From: Hippasteria phrygiana | Taxonomy: Eukaryota; Echinodermata; Asteroidea; Valvatida; Goniasteridae | Direction: 5' to 3' | Length of the DNA stretch: 64,000 bases | Assembly (NCBI GenBank): GCA_037893225.1 | Contig: JAZGUH010000272.1 | Location: 248,001 to 312,000, forward strand | Notes under the pieces: generated by a model | The model's input: the letters and a program-made list of their open reading frames with translations, nothing else | Databases searched by the model: none | What the model was told of the DNA's origin: nothing | In this document: in pieces, positions 1 through 10,717 of the stretch | Layout of the letters: each line of letters begins with the position of its first letter | How positions within the stretch are numbered: position 1 is the first letter of the stretch | Program-made: the position numbers and the translations under genes

Positions 1-926
1 CCCTATTGTCCTCTATTGTTAAAGGTCCCCTATTTAATGCAAAAAAGAAACCCACACACCCACACACAAAAATCAACCGATAATAAGGAACAGATTAAAT
101 AAGTTTAACATTTTGAATTAGGAGCAGGGATTCTAGAATCTTAATTTGTGTATCTTCTTGATGTTCTTTGTGCATATGTAGCTTATATTAAAACAACATT
201 AGGAGACCAAATAGAGTGCACACTGTAGTGAGTTTTTTTCATTCAAAAGTACAGCTTCAATGATTCAAACCCTCCTACTATTTAAAAGGTCAAAATCAGT
301 CAAAATTTTCTTCCACCTCCCCTGCTATACTTTTACACAGACATGATCAGATTACATGTGGTTTTGTACTATGGCAGGAGGGTCAAAAACAATCACCTTG
401 ACTGATTTTGACCCATACAACATGGCTCAGAATGTATGTTTGCATAGGAGGGTTCTAATCCATTAATCTTCCTACTAGTCTGCTGTATAACTGTCTCTCT
501 CAAATGACGTCACTTCCTAGCTACAGATTGCCACGTGCATCGGCATTTTTGGCGTCAAGTTTTTGTGATGTGCATCGGCTGCGCCGTACTATTTCGAAGA
601 AATGTTGAGCAACATGCGTGCGTGTTTAGAATATTTTGCACACTGTGCGCACGCCGCGCACGCCGCACACGCACCTGATGGCGTTGAACAAGCGGTTGTA
701 ATTTTCCTACGAAGATGGCGTCCTATGAGAGAGATCTATAAAAAAAAACAATAAATAAACTTTCCTCTCCCATACATGTAGCTTGTGTGTTACAACCTAT
801 CACTCGATATGTTTTGATATGTAGGGTATTTGGCTCCATTTTGGCACCGGGAGATTTTATCTTAAATGTTCAGAGCGTGGACATAATAGCTTTAATCAGT
901 TTAATTCAGACAATGTCCGCAGTTGA

Positions 927-1688
927 TCATTTAAATATGCTATAAAGTATAAAAGCCCCATAGACGACGGTTGATAACGCGCTCATTTTAATAACCCACT
1001 CCAGTTTCTGCTCGGCATTCTGTACCATCTCTTCCAAAGTAGTCATGTCCCCTGCCCCGACAGCTGCAAACCTCCTTACGCCTTCCATCTCTTTTAAAAG
1101 TGTGCCTTCCTGTTGTTTCAAGATTTGGGTAATATTCTTTTCTTTGGAATCCAGCCTGTCCTGTTGCTGTTGTGTGAGTTTCTCTAAAGTTGCGGAGACT
1201 TCATGACCCAACTTGGCACTTACATCAATCGCAGTCTGGATGTCATGCACAAAACCCTGTAGGTCTCGTAGCTGGCCGTTCTGACCGATGTCCTTCTGCA
1301 GGTCCTCGACCATTGTCCTGGGCTCTCGCATCCGTTTAATCGCTATTTTACCCAGCAGGCCAATTATTCCCACGATAGGCAAGATGATGACCCAATATTT
1401 GGTTCTTTGCTCTTGTAATCGTTGCTTCTCGTGGCTCTCCCTGACTGCTGCAGAAAGCTTGCCGAAGGTGCTTCTCTCGACGTCCTCGAGCGAGTCGTGA
1501 TTCTCTTCCATTTTCTTCTCCTTCTGGATGGCAAGGTGCTCCTCTGTTGCATATTCTAAGAATTTGACGTCGTCGCGGGGTGTTCGGTCAAGCTTGGCAC
1601 GTATGGTTCTGAGCTCAGTCTGCACATTATGTAACTCTTTGGCGGATGTCTTGACTATTTTACGGACATCCATAAATTCCTTTTCAAT
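927..1688 (-). CDS. CCDC51: CCDC51 (MITOK)-like, copy 1, exon 2 (3' coding exon)
   Basis: The minus-strand reading frame runs from an acceptor (ccacag, just above 1688) to a TGA at 927, 253 codons. It contains the family signature: a coiled coil, then SAAVRESHEKQR followed by a membrane segment, a second coiled coil and a C-terminal membrane segment ending YSIFK. Human CCDC51 is a mitochondrial inner-membrane protein proposed to be the pore subunit of the mitoKATP channel with ABCB8; function here is by family. Compared with copy 2 (46972-47763) this copy is altered in both membrane regions. The first reads ILPIVGIIGLLGKIAIK, with the GST motif lost, and the last lacks about five residues (YGAFILY against YGAFALTLPILY). 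The frame is open but may encode a weakened or nonfunctional product. Its exon 1 would be 27.6 kb away at 29282-29560. Confidence 0.8.
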   Translation of the reverse strand: MEKEFMDVRKIVKTSAKELHNVQTELRTIRAKLDRTPRDDVKFLEYATEEHLAIQKEKKMEENHDSLEDVERSTFGKLSAAVRESHEKQRLQEQRTKYWVIILPIVGIIGLLGKIAIKRMREPRTMVEDLQKDIGQNGQLRDLQGFVHDIQTAIDVSAKLGHEVSATLEKLTQQQQDRLDSKEKNITQILKQQEGTLLKEMEGVRRFAAVGAGDMTTLEEMVQNAEQKLEWVIKMSALSTVVYGAFILYSIFK

Positions 1689-2032
1689 CTGTGGTTAAAA
1701 GCAAGATTCAATTAATTCTCACCTTGACAAATTACGTTTTACAAGATTTACACAATTCCATCAACCCTATTTTGTAATAATTTACACATGTATGTTTGAT
1801 TTTACTTTCAGCATTTGTAAAAAATCTGAACTTCTAATGCTTTGATGCTATTTTTGTTTACTATGGAATTATAACTGAATGAGCTTAAAGGGACACATTG
1901 CTTTGGATTTGGTGATTTGGGCTATACAAATGAAATGGATATGGTTGGGAAGCTTTTTTTAAAGTAGAATATAAAGATTCACATAGCTATCCCTTCAAAT
2001 TGCGTGTTTTTTGTTTAATTTCGTGACAAATA

Positions 2033-2086
2033 ACGGTCCGCCATTTTGTAGAACCAAATTGTTGACTCCACAAAATGGCGGACCGT
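2033..2086. repeat. Short hairpin in the CCDC51 copy 1 intron
   Basis: A 17-bp arm ending CGCCATTTTGT and its reverse complement ACAAAATGGCG flank a loop of about 20 nt. The equivalent hairpin in copy 2 (about 48095-48145) has arm mismatches, so it predates the duplication. Confidence 0.6.
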
Positions 2087-2630
2087 GTTCAGCAGTCGTA
2101 TTTCCAGTCGCAGCTGGTTGAAGTACGTCTGGGCAATTATTATTACAATAACCGTCTGTGATATTCAATTACTTTTTTTTTATAGTTAATAAAACAAATA
2201 AACTTGTTATTCCATTATGGTCAAGCCGCAAAGCCTTGTAAGGAGCTTGTGTAGCCTGGCCGGGTGAAGCGAAGCCTGCCCCGCGCCTTGGGAGATATAT
2301 GGTAGGGATATCGTTTTTGTATCATGATGATATACATGTGTAGTATAGATATCGGTTCGTGTGCCTTATCAGGCCGCTAAATTTATTGCCAAATAGACGT
2401 GAACCTAGGGGATGATGAATTGAAGTTGAAGCATAGACGCATCCGGTGGACCTTCATCATCAATGCCATCTTCAACTCCAACTAGGGGACGTCCACGAAA
2501 ATCATCTGCTGAGAAGCGTAAGTTGGTGGCCGAGAAAATTCGCGTATTTTGCGCATTATTTAGTCAGTGGTATTTACTACTGGAAATAAGTCTATGTTTC
2601 GCGGGTCAGATGTCAGGGGTCAGAGCAAAG

Positions 2631-2837
2631 GTTTGGGCAAAGTGGCGTTTGGGCAAAGTGGCGTTTGGGCAAAGTGGCGTTTGGGCAAAGTGGCGTTTGG
2701 GCAAAGTGGCGTTTGGGCAAAGTGCCGTTTTGGGCGTTTGGGCGTTTTGGGCGTAGGGGCGTTTTGGGCGTAGGGGCGTTTTGGCGTTTTGGGCGTAGGG
2801 ACATTTGGGCGTAGGGGCATTTAGGCGTAGGAGCATA
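2631..2837. repeat. G-rich minisatellite, short block (copy 1 intron)
   Basis: Tandem units of TTTGGGCAAAGTGGCG grade into GGGCGTTTTGGGCGTAGG variants. It is the same family as the large arrays at 28058-29230 and 49119-51630. It begins at the point where the duplicated flank ends, and matches the position of the copy 2 array. Open frames across it are low-complexity artefacts. Confidence 0.9.
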
Positions 2838-3150
2838 CCCAGCAAACACAAAACGTTCAAAAAAACGTTTTGGTTAGGTTCTACTAGGTCACTTACGTCT
2901 TCGTCTTAAAAGGACGTTTTGAAAACGCGTATAAAACGTTGCAGATTACGTACAATTTAGAGGTTTTTTCAGGACGTTCTAACAACGTTTTGTAGACGTT
3001 AGAAAATGTACCTACATGAAACGGTCTTTTGCGACGTTTAAAAAACGTTTTTCGGACGTCAGAAAATGTACATAAATTGAACAGTACGTCTTCTAGTGAC
3101 GTTTTAAAAACGTATTTTCACGAACGTTTAAAAAAACTTGAAATTAAACG
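2838..3150. repeat. AAAACGTT-rich MITE-like segment
   Basis: The segment starts with CCAGCAAACACAAAACGTT and contains many AAAACGTT/AACGTTTT motifs in both orientations. A related but longer cluster lies at 27500-28057, at the other end of the 25-kb segment inside the CCDC51 copy 1 intron. It looks like a palindrome-rich non-autonomous DNA transposon, but I could not fix both termini. Confidence 0.5.
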
Positions 3151-3427
3151 TACAGAAACTACAGGACCTACAAATATAGACTCCGAAATTTGTTTTTATT
3201 TTGCAAATGTTTAATTACACCGAGAATTACCCGGCATCTCTCGTTAACCCCCCTTCCCCGGGCCTCCAACCCCCCCCCCCCCCCCCCCTCCACCCCCACC
3301 AAAGTCCGAAATTCCATTGGGGTCGAATTCATCTTTTTTTGTCTAATGGCTCCAGGAAGTAAAGACCGAAATCTCATATAGCGTTCCCACAACCCCACTT
3401 TCGTAAATTTCAAGTTGTCACTGATAC

Positions 3428-3459
3428 CATGGAGGAAGGATCTGTATCCTTCCTCCATG
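3428..3459. mobile_element. 32-bp hairpin insertion with 7-bp target-site duplication
   Basis: Two perfect 13-bp arms (CATGGAGGAAGGA and its reverse complement) enclose a 6-nt loop. The element is flanked by exact direct repeats CTGATAC at 3421-3427 and 3460-3466. It belongs to the same family as 3557-3588 and 44689-44721. Confidence 0.8.
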
Positions 3460-3556
3460 CTGATACGTAGGACAAATTTAGTTCCATATCCGGACATATA
3501 CCTGCATGCTATGCTTAGACCTCGTGCACAAGTTTAATTAGCCTAGTCTATGCATC

Positions 3557-3588
3557 AATGGAGGAAGGTTAGTGTTCCTTCCTCCATG
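3557..3588. mobile_element. 32-bp hairpin insertion with 7-bp target-site duplication
   Basis: Arms ATGGAGGAAGG and CCTTCCTCCAT surround a short loop. The element is flanked by exact direct repeats ATGCATC at 3550-3556 and 3589-3595. Its length equals that of the copy at 3428, while the duplicated target differs. Confidence 0.8.
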
Positions 3589-3836
3589 ATGCATCCATGA
3601 CGGAAAAAGTCAAAAGTATTTTCAAAGAATTTGAATTTTTTCCCCTCCTAAATTCTGTAGTTTACAAATTGTCAAGTGTCGATCGCCGGTTGACCGTTTA
3701 TCCCTCAACAGAGCCGTCAGAGGGAACTTTTACAGGACCAACCGTGTAGCGAAAGACCTGGCAGTTTTACATCGCTAAAAAGTCCAGTGCGGACAGCCAT
3801 AGGCTGTACTGGACTCTCATGATGTTGATGAAGCGT

Positions 3837-5883
3837 GGTGCAAATGGCACTCCATATTTATGAGTATTTTTAACTTTCATGCACCAATCAAAACTAAACG
3901 TATTCGGGGTGCCTCTTTACCTTGGCTCGATTGCGAAATTCTTAAACTTATGAGACAGCGGGATCGTGCACACAAAATCGCAAAACGCTCAGGCTCACAG
4001 ATCGATTGGGACTCTTACAAAAAGCTGCGGAACAATGTAACTAATAAAATCCGCACTAAGAAGAGCGAATACTATACATCAGCCATAGAAGAAAATAAAA
4101 GCAATTCATCTATGCTATGGAAAAAACTAAAGGAGGTACTTCCTAAGAAACAGAAAATTGCTCCAAATTCTATCACTTCCCCAAATGGAGAAAATATTGA
4201 CGATCCCACTGACATTGCTGATACATTAAATGAACACTTTTCTACAATAGGAAAACGTACAGCTAGAAATTGCCCATCGGGCGAACTTGAAAACAATGAT
4301 ACCTACGCCTCTATCGTTGATTCTCTGGATGAACTTGAAGAATGCACTGTACCTAATATTACAGAAGAGTTCGTTCAAAAGCAAATATCATCCATGTCGG
4401 TTGGGAAAGCAACAGGTCCGGATGGCATTAGTGTTAAAATGATTAAAATTTCTTCCCCTTATATTACTAAATCATTAACTTATATTTTTAACCTCTCCAT
4501 AAGATGCGAGCAATACCCTAAAGATTGGAAACACGCCTTGGTAACACCAATTCACAAGGGAGGAGATAAATGTAGTACAAGTAATTATCGGCCTATTTCT
4601 ATACTGCCAATTATCTCTAAGATTCTAGAAAGATGGGTGCACTCGGCAGTATATAACTACCTCGATGATAACAATTTGATACCTAGTTGCCAATCTGGAT
4701 TTAGACCCTTGCACTCAACTGAAAGCACTCTACACGATTTAACAAACAAGTGTTTTGAGGCTATGGAGCAAGGTAAAGTTACAGGTAGCGTGTTCATAGA
4801 TCTCAGTAAAGCTTTTGATTGTGTAGATCATGTAATCCTACTAGGCAAATTGAAGAAGCTGAATTTGTCATCTTCTGTAATTAATTGGTTTAAGTCGTAC
4901 CTAGGCGATCGTAGTCAGTCTGTAAATATTAAGGGCACAATATCGAAGGTCTTGCCCATAGAAATAGGCGTTCCACAAGGGTCGATCTTAGGGCCACTTC
5001 TATTCATTGTTTATAGTAGTGATTTTCCATCTTGTATACCCCCAAATTGCAACTTATTTATGTATGCAGATGGCTCCACATTAACGTGTAGCTCCTCTAG
5101 TATTAACGAAATAGAAAGGAACTTGAATGTAGCTCTTGCTAGTATTCACAACTGGTGCCTAAGAAACAAACTAGCATTAAATGCCAACAAAACCAAATGT
5201 ATGCTTATTGGTTCAAGGCAGAAAATATCCAACGTCGACCTGAACGTGTGCATTGCTGATAAGGTTATCGAAAAAGTGAAATCTTGTAAATGCTTGGGTG
5301 TAGTTGTTGATGAAACATTAAGTTGGGGTACACATGTTGAATACGTAAGGAAGACTGTTTCGTCTAAATTGGGTGTGTTAAACAGAATTCGTGATTACGT
5401 GACCCAAAGCAGCCTGCACACACTCTTTGTAAGTTTAGTTATGCCATCTTTAGAGTATTGCTGTACGGTGTGGGGAGGAAGGTACATATCTCACGACAAT
5501 ACCCTCAACAAATGTATAAAAGAGCCGCACGGATAATCCTTAAATGTACCTCCCTCACCCCCTCAGCTGATATGTTTGCCAGACTAAATTGGATTCCTTT
5601 TAAAGAAAGAGTTCAGTCCAAAAAGGCTATCCTTGTTTTCAAAAGCCTTAACAAAATGACTCCTTTGTACATGACAAATCTGTTCACACCACTTACAGTG
5701 ATTCGTGAAACACGACAATCGACCCAAATGGCACTGAAAATTCCTTTCGCCAAAAAGGAATGCTACGTGACGAGTTTCGCTGTGAGTGGTGCCATTATAT
5801 GGAATAATCTGCCTGAACAAATGAGAACCATAAACTCCTTAAGTACATTTAAATCGGAGCTACGTAAAGCCATCTATCAGTGA
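3837..5883 (+). pseudogene. CR1/L2-like non-LTR retrotransposon reverse transcriptase, 5'-truncated and frameshifted
   Basis: The longest frame (ATG at 3860, stop near 5536) carries non-LTR RT motifs in order: GKATGPDGIS, NYRPISILP, FRPLHSTEST, IDLSKAFDCVDH, GVPQGSILGPLLF and the catalytic box. The frame is also open just upstream (HDVDEAWCKWHSIF), but an in-frame TAG precedes that, so the endonuclease region is lost. The catalytic YADD box reads YADG: the second aspartate, residue 405 from the 3860 ATG, is glycine. Near 5500-5520 the reading shifts frame and continues as YKRAARIILKC to the TGA at 5881-5883. The copy is therefore dead for three independent reasons. The CR1/L2 (Jockey superfamily) assignment is by motif style. 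Confidence 0.85.
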
Positions 5884-8159
5884 TATTTCTGTCATTTACG
5901 CTGATCTGCGGAGTTATAAACTTGGTTGCCAAAATACTTTGGAGCCAGATGGGAATTTCCCCTTGTTTTTCACCCTAAAAGGTTTTTTTCGCGGGTTTTT
6001 CGCCCATCCCGTATATCAGGAATAGGCTTCTGCACAAAAAAATTCGTCCATGGGTATGGTGCGTAAACTGTGCTACTTACTTAGATAAACCTGAGTAAAT
6101 GGTTGGAAGATGCACTGGCGGTGTGTCGTTTTATGCAAGAGTGTGCATAGCTGTCTATTTACAACTTGACGTGACATCTGTTTACACATTAAGTGCTTAA
6201 TTAAAAGCAATTATTACTCACGCAATGTGTTTAGATTCCCGCATTGTTGTGTAAAATGCTAGTTTACTCAGACGTGTGAGTTACACGACTTGTAAATGCG
6301 TATGAGCCCTTCTGACTCACGAGTGTGTTGTAACATGTTAAACAGTGCATGAGTCAATTAAGGCGTAGCGTGGGTAAACCATCCCTAATTTTTATGCATT
6401 TGCAGAGTCAAACTGTGGCCGACTTATTACACGAGTCAAGAAACACGCCCATGTGTAAGTTGATTTTCGACGGTTAATTATCGTACCCTTCGTATGAGTT
6501 GTTTGATGCAGAAACTGCATAAATCACTTTTTTGCTATATGCCTAACTCAGACGTGTGAGTTACATGACTTGTACATGCGTGTGCGCCATTGTGACTCAT
6601 GAGTGCGTCGTAACATGTATACACAGCGGTGGGTAAGCTATCCCTAATGTTATGCATTTACATAGTCAAATTGTGGTTGACTAATTATACGAGTCATGAA
6701 ACATGGCCGTGTGTAAATCTATTTTTGACGATCAATGATCGTACCTTTCGTACTCAGAAGACGCGTCATTTTACGCATCAGCAGAGTTTTGATAACCGCG
6801 CCAATAAAACTTTTGACCAATTATAATACAGCAGTATTTGGATTGATGCCAAAACTACCACGGCAACCCGCGCGCTGGCTCTGTGACAGAATACACTAGT
6901 CTTTTATCAAGTCTACCAATCTATAGCAATCAGAACGTATCCCTTTGGCCTTATGCTATGACACTCCGTGCGCCTTGAAAAAAGTCAGAGTATTGTGTGC
7001 CTCTTGCTCTCTGTGCGCAGTTTACGTGAACTTCTGGCTTAATGTTATTAACGTTTAGGCGGTGCATGATCGGGCCGACCACGCTTCTTGTGTGTTGCAG
7101 ATACAACCTCTTCAAGGAATACAAGGTATGTGCCACATCGGTTACCTCTTCCCTTTTTTCGTATGTAATAATAGATACGATCTAGTCGTAGTAGGCCTAC
7201 TGCTGCATATTCCCTTCTCAATAAAATGCAAATCACAGCGAAGCGGAATGATGGATACTTTGTGCCAGCATGCCGCCATGAAAGCCACGATGTAGCCTCT
7301 GTCGGGTCAGAATAACGTTACAGTACTAACGCTAGACATTGAGTGCTGAAACAGGCAAAATAAAAACATGCCAACTTTACTCACTCTTAAGCTGGGTAAA
7401 AGTGTAATTTAGGATACCTCTATTTTTGTCGTATAAATTTAATCATTCAACATCATAACTCTTTCCAACAGAATTAGACAGAGACTGCAGGGAGCAATGC
7501 TGCTTTTGCCAGCTTTCTTCATCAAGAAAGGGAGGAGTCAACTGATTTGTCACGGTGAGCAGGTTTGTTATATTCCAGTTGCTTACGTTTTGTTTCTGTG
7601 TCCGAAAGAGGTTACAATCAATAGTAACATATTTGTTTTGGGAATCTAAATTTATTGTATGATCCAGTTTTAATGTGGATGGCATAGGCCTATACGTTCT
7701 GTACATGAAGCAAACACAAGGAGCTACGTTTACAAAAGCTTCCCTCCTCTATACAATCAAATCAGGTTTTTGTATAAACCTTTTATAGCTGTCTCATCAT
7801 TAACCTCATTAGGCCTATTGTGTCAAGCATGATTGCAAGAAACTCACAAAATATGCAGGAAACTTAGTAATTTTTTTTACTTTTTCAAAATTCTTAAAGA
7901 ATGCGTTCCCTGGTAGGTACGGGGTTTTTGTTGTAGAAACACAATGGAAGTTGAAGATGAACAATTAGTTAATTACTTTTTTATTACAAACTATTTTGTA
8001 GGAAGGGTCATCCCTGGTTGAGCCGCACATTTCACACACTGAGGAGGACATCATCTCCAAGCAACATGATTTGTGATCTCTGCAGAGTCGGTCATCAAAG
8101 CTTTTGAGGTCACTGGTGTCATGGAGGCCATGGTACATATGTCTGATGACATGCTACTT
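5884..8159. other. Intergenic/intronic sequence with degenerate repeats
   Basis: No convincing gene. Between about 6240 and 6780 there are two diverged copies of a segment containing GACGTGTGAGTTACA and GACTCACGAGTG motifs, palindromic around GTGAGT/ACTCAC. From 6830 to 8159 I see no coding exon or terminal repeats that I can support. Confidence 0.5.
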
Positions 8160-8905
8160 TGTTTTCGATGTGGCTTATATACATTAGGAACGTAAAGTAA
8201 TTCACCTTCTTGCATAGTTTAAACTCATTTAGTGAGTAATTACCAACCCATTCTGCCCAGTAGCTGTATAAATATTGTTTTAAGTTACTTGCTTAGAATG
8301 TAAAAGAACTCACCTTCTTGCATAGTTTGAACTCATTTAGTGGGTACAACCCATTCTGCTAGCAGTTGTATAAATATTGTGTTGAGTGACTTGCTAGGAA
8401 TGTAAAAGAACGCACCGCACCTTCTTGCATAGTTTAAACTGATTTAGTGATTTATTACCGACCCATTCTACTCAGTAGCTGTATAAAATTTGTTTGAGTC
8501 ACTTGCTTAGAATGTAAAGGAACCTTGCATAGTTTAAACTCATTTAGTAGATAATTACCGACCCATTCTGCCCAGTGTAGCTGTATATAATTATTGTTTT
8601 GAGTGACATGCTTAGAATGTAAAGGAACTCACTTTTTCGCATAGTTTAACCCATTTAGTGAGTAATTACAGACCCATTCTACCAGTAGCTGTATAAAATA
8701 TTGTTTGAAATGACTTGCTTAGAATGTAAAAGAACTCACAATTTTGCATAGGGTAACTCATTTAGTGAGTAATTATTGGACCAGTCTACCCAGTAGCTGT
8801 ATCAATGGTGTGTCAAATGACTTTCTAAGAATGTAAAGGAACTCACCTTCTTGCGTAGTGTTAACTCATTTTGTGAGTAATTATTTCCCCATTTTACACA
8901 TTAAA
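8160..8905 (+). repeat. Tandem repeat, unit about 107 bp, roughly seven copies
   Basis: Each unit contains the ordered landmarks TTAGAATGTAAA, CTTGCATAGTTTAAAC, TCATTTAGTGAGTAATTA, CCCATTCT and AGTAGCTGTATAAA. Divergence between units is moderate. ACTCA/GTGAGT-rich sequence continues to about 9330 with weaker periodicity. Confidence 0.85.
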
Positions 8906-9439
8906 GCGTGTTAACTAACTAACTTAGTGTTTGAAGTTACGCACTTTTGCGGTTTGAATAATAAAATAAATACACACAATGTGTGTCAATTTTTGAAGGA
9001 AATTTACTCGTACGGCGTGTCATATGTGTCCAAGTTGTCACCTCGTCTGATGTGTCAAGTGTCAGTGGTTATTTGTACATTTTACTCATTTCATGTGTCC
9101 CCTTGTGGTGAGTAAATGTACACATTTACTCATTGGTGTGTCGTTCTGGAGTCAAATGAGTAAGTTCAATTTTAGTGAGTATTTGTACATTTTGCTCGCA
9201 TGGTGGGTCATTCTGAACTCCAAGTGTTTACTCTTTAAGTGAGTATAAGTCGCATTTACGCATTTCATGGTGTGTCAGTCTGGAGTCAAATTTACTCAGA
9301 ATTGGTGCGTCTGTTGCGCGTTAAAATGTTTGTGTGTGGAGAGTTGAAAAGTTAACCGAAAATTGATTTATTTGTGTAAACATTAGTGTATTTGTTTAAA
9401 TATTTTGTATGAATGTGTAAATATTCAGTTTTAACTAAA

Positions 9440-9533
9440 ACTATGCAGGGCCCCAATGGAAACCAGTTTTAAACTGTTTGGGCATACCCTGGGTAAAGAA
9501 ATGTAATAAATAAATAAATAAATAAATAAAACA
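9440..9533 (+). repeat. Probable 3' tail of a non-LTR retrotransposon ending in (TAAA)n
   Basis: The segment reads GGGCCCCAATGGAAACCAG, then GGGCATACCCTGGGTAAAG, then about six TAAA units (9507-9531). This is typical of CR1/L2-type 3' ends with a short microsatellite tail. No coding part is attached, as in a severely 5'-truncated copy. Confidence 0.5.
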
Positions 9534-10596
9534 GGACACAGTTACACTGTAGTGTAATGTAAAACCATGGAGGTAGGAAACATACATTTTGAGCATGTGC
9601 TTTCTGTGTTTGACTACAACGTGGCCAAAGGAATTTCCGCGAGCAGTATAATCAAAATCCCATTGGCGGTGATATTGTTTACGTTATTTTGAGTGTTTTT
9701 TGCTCAAAGAATTTTTTTTTCCTCATTGGGGATGTTTTTGGGTTGTTTTTGCTCCATAAAAAATAATTTACCCCTGCCTTCATTGCGTAACATGATAAAT
9801 GTTATAGGGGAAGTGCCACGCCCCAATAGAGCCCACTCTTAGATCTCACTGAGATAATATCAACCACAAGCCCACAAATTCAAAGCCCTCTCACCCCTTT
9901 CAAACCCCTCCTCAGTCCTCACCCCATCACTAAGTGGCGCGGCATCTGCTGCTCCAATATGTAGGCGACATCTGTCTGTAGAGCCTACCCATGTATTAAA
10001 CCTACCCGTCAACTGCCAGACCCACCCCACCCCAACCCTCCTCAACCAAACCACATTTTTTCACCTTTTCCTAGCCCCTCCCCACTACCCCCTCCCCACC
10101 CTAAACCCATTTTACCCCACCCTGCTGCTCCAAGATGTAGGTGACATATGCCACCTCCCCAGCCTAGAATCAAATTTATAGTACGTGTACACATGTAACT
10201 ACAGTGCATGAAGTCAGTCCCTAACAGCCCCTAACCAGTCAAACTCCAACAGTAGGTTAGTGTTTGAATTTGTGGCATTGGGTACTGTGAACCTGCTATG
10301 TGGTGTTTGATTTTGTTTGAATGTGTACTGAAATATCCATGCACCACCCCAGTACTTCTTTTTGGGTCACTGACACTTTGACCCTGATAAGGGTAAGTAG
10401 TGCTCTGCCTTTGTGCATGCCATTGGGGGCAGACCATACCATTTTGTGTAGGGGTTTCTTAACTTGTTTGGGTTGAAATTATATTGAGTATTGTATTTTT
10501 AGAGATCATGTAATAATGGAACGTTTTCCTATTGAAATGGTAAGTATGTAATATGTAATATTATGTAATAATTACCATAACTAAGACAACTTTTCC
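9534..10596. other. Non-coding stretch upstream of the piggyBac gene
   Basis: A C-rich tract (9870-10140) and AT-rich sequence. A CATGGAGGTAGGAAACAT motif at 9567-9584 matches one arm of the 32-bp hairpin family but has no partner arm. I could not identify a TTAA-flanked piggyBac left terminus. Confidence 0.4.
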
Positions 10597-10604
10597 TATA
10601 AAAG
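10597..10604 (+). promoter_or_regulatory. TATA box of the piggyBac transposase gene
   Basis: TATAAAAG stands about 120 bp before the favoured start codon, with a likely transcription start near 10625-10635 and no upstream ATG visible between there and 10718. The prediction rests on motif and spacing. Confidence 0.55.
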
Positions 10605-10717
10605 TCGGTGTTTCCTGTGGCTCATCCCCAGTCACACATTGACTATCAAACAGCGCCCGTGAAGTAAAACATCTTCAGCACAGCCTGACAAGCGAGGAAA
10701 GTGAGGTGTTTGTCAAG

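Larger units (their letters stand above)
1..2630. repeat. Segmental duplication, copy 1, left block
   Basis: This block closely matches 46049-48690 in direct orientation, with scattered substitutions and small indels. It holds exon 2 of the CCDC51-like gene copy 1 and its flanks. The block probably starts before the window, because the first base already aligns with the interior of the second copy. Apart from the exon I see no coding sequence. A short hairpin at 2033-2086 pairs a CGCCATTTTGT arm with its complement, and it is also present near 48095-48145 in copy 2. Confidence 0.9.
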
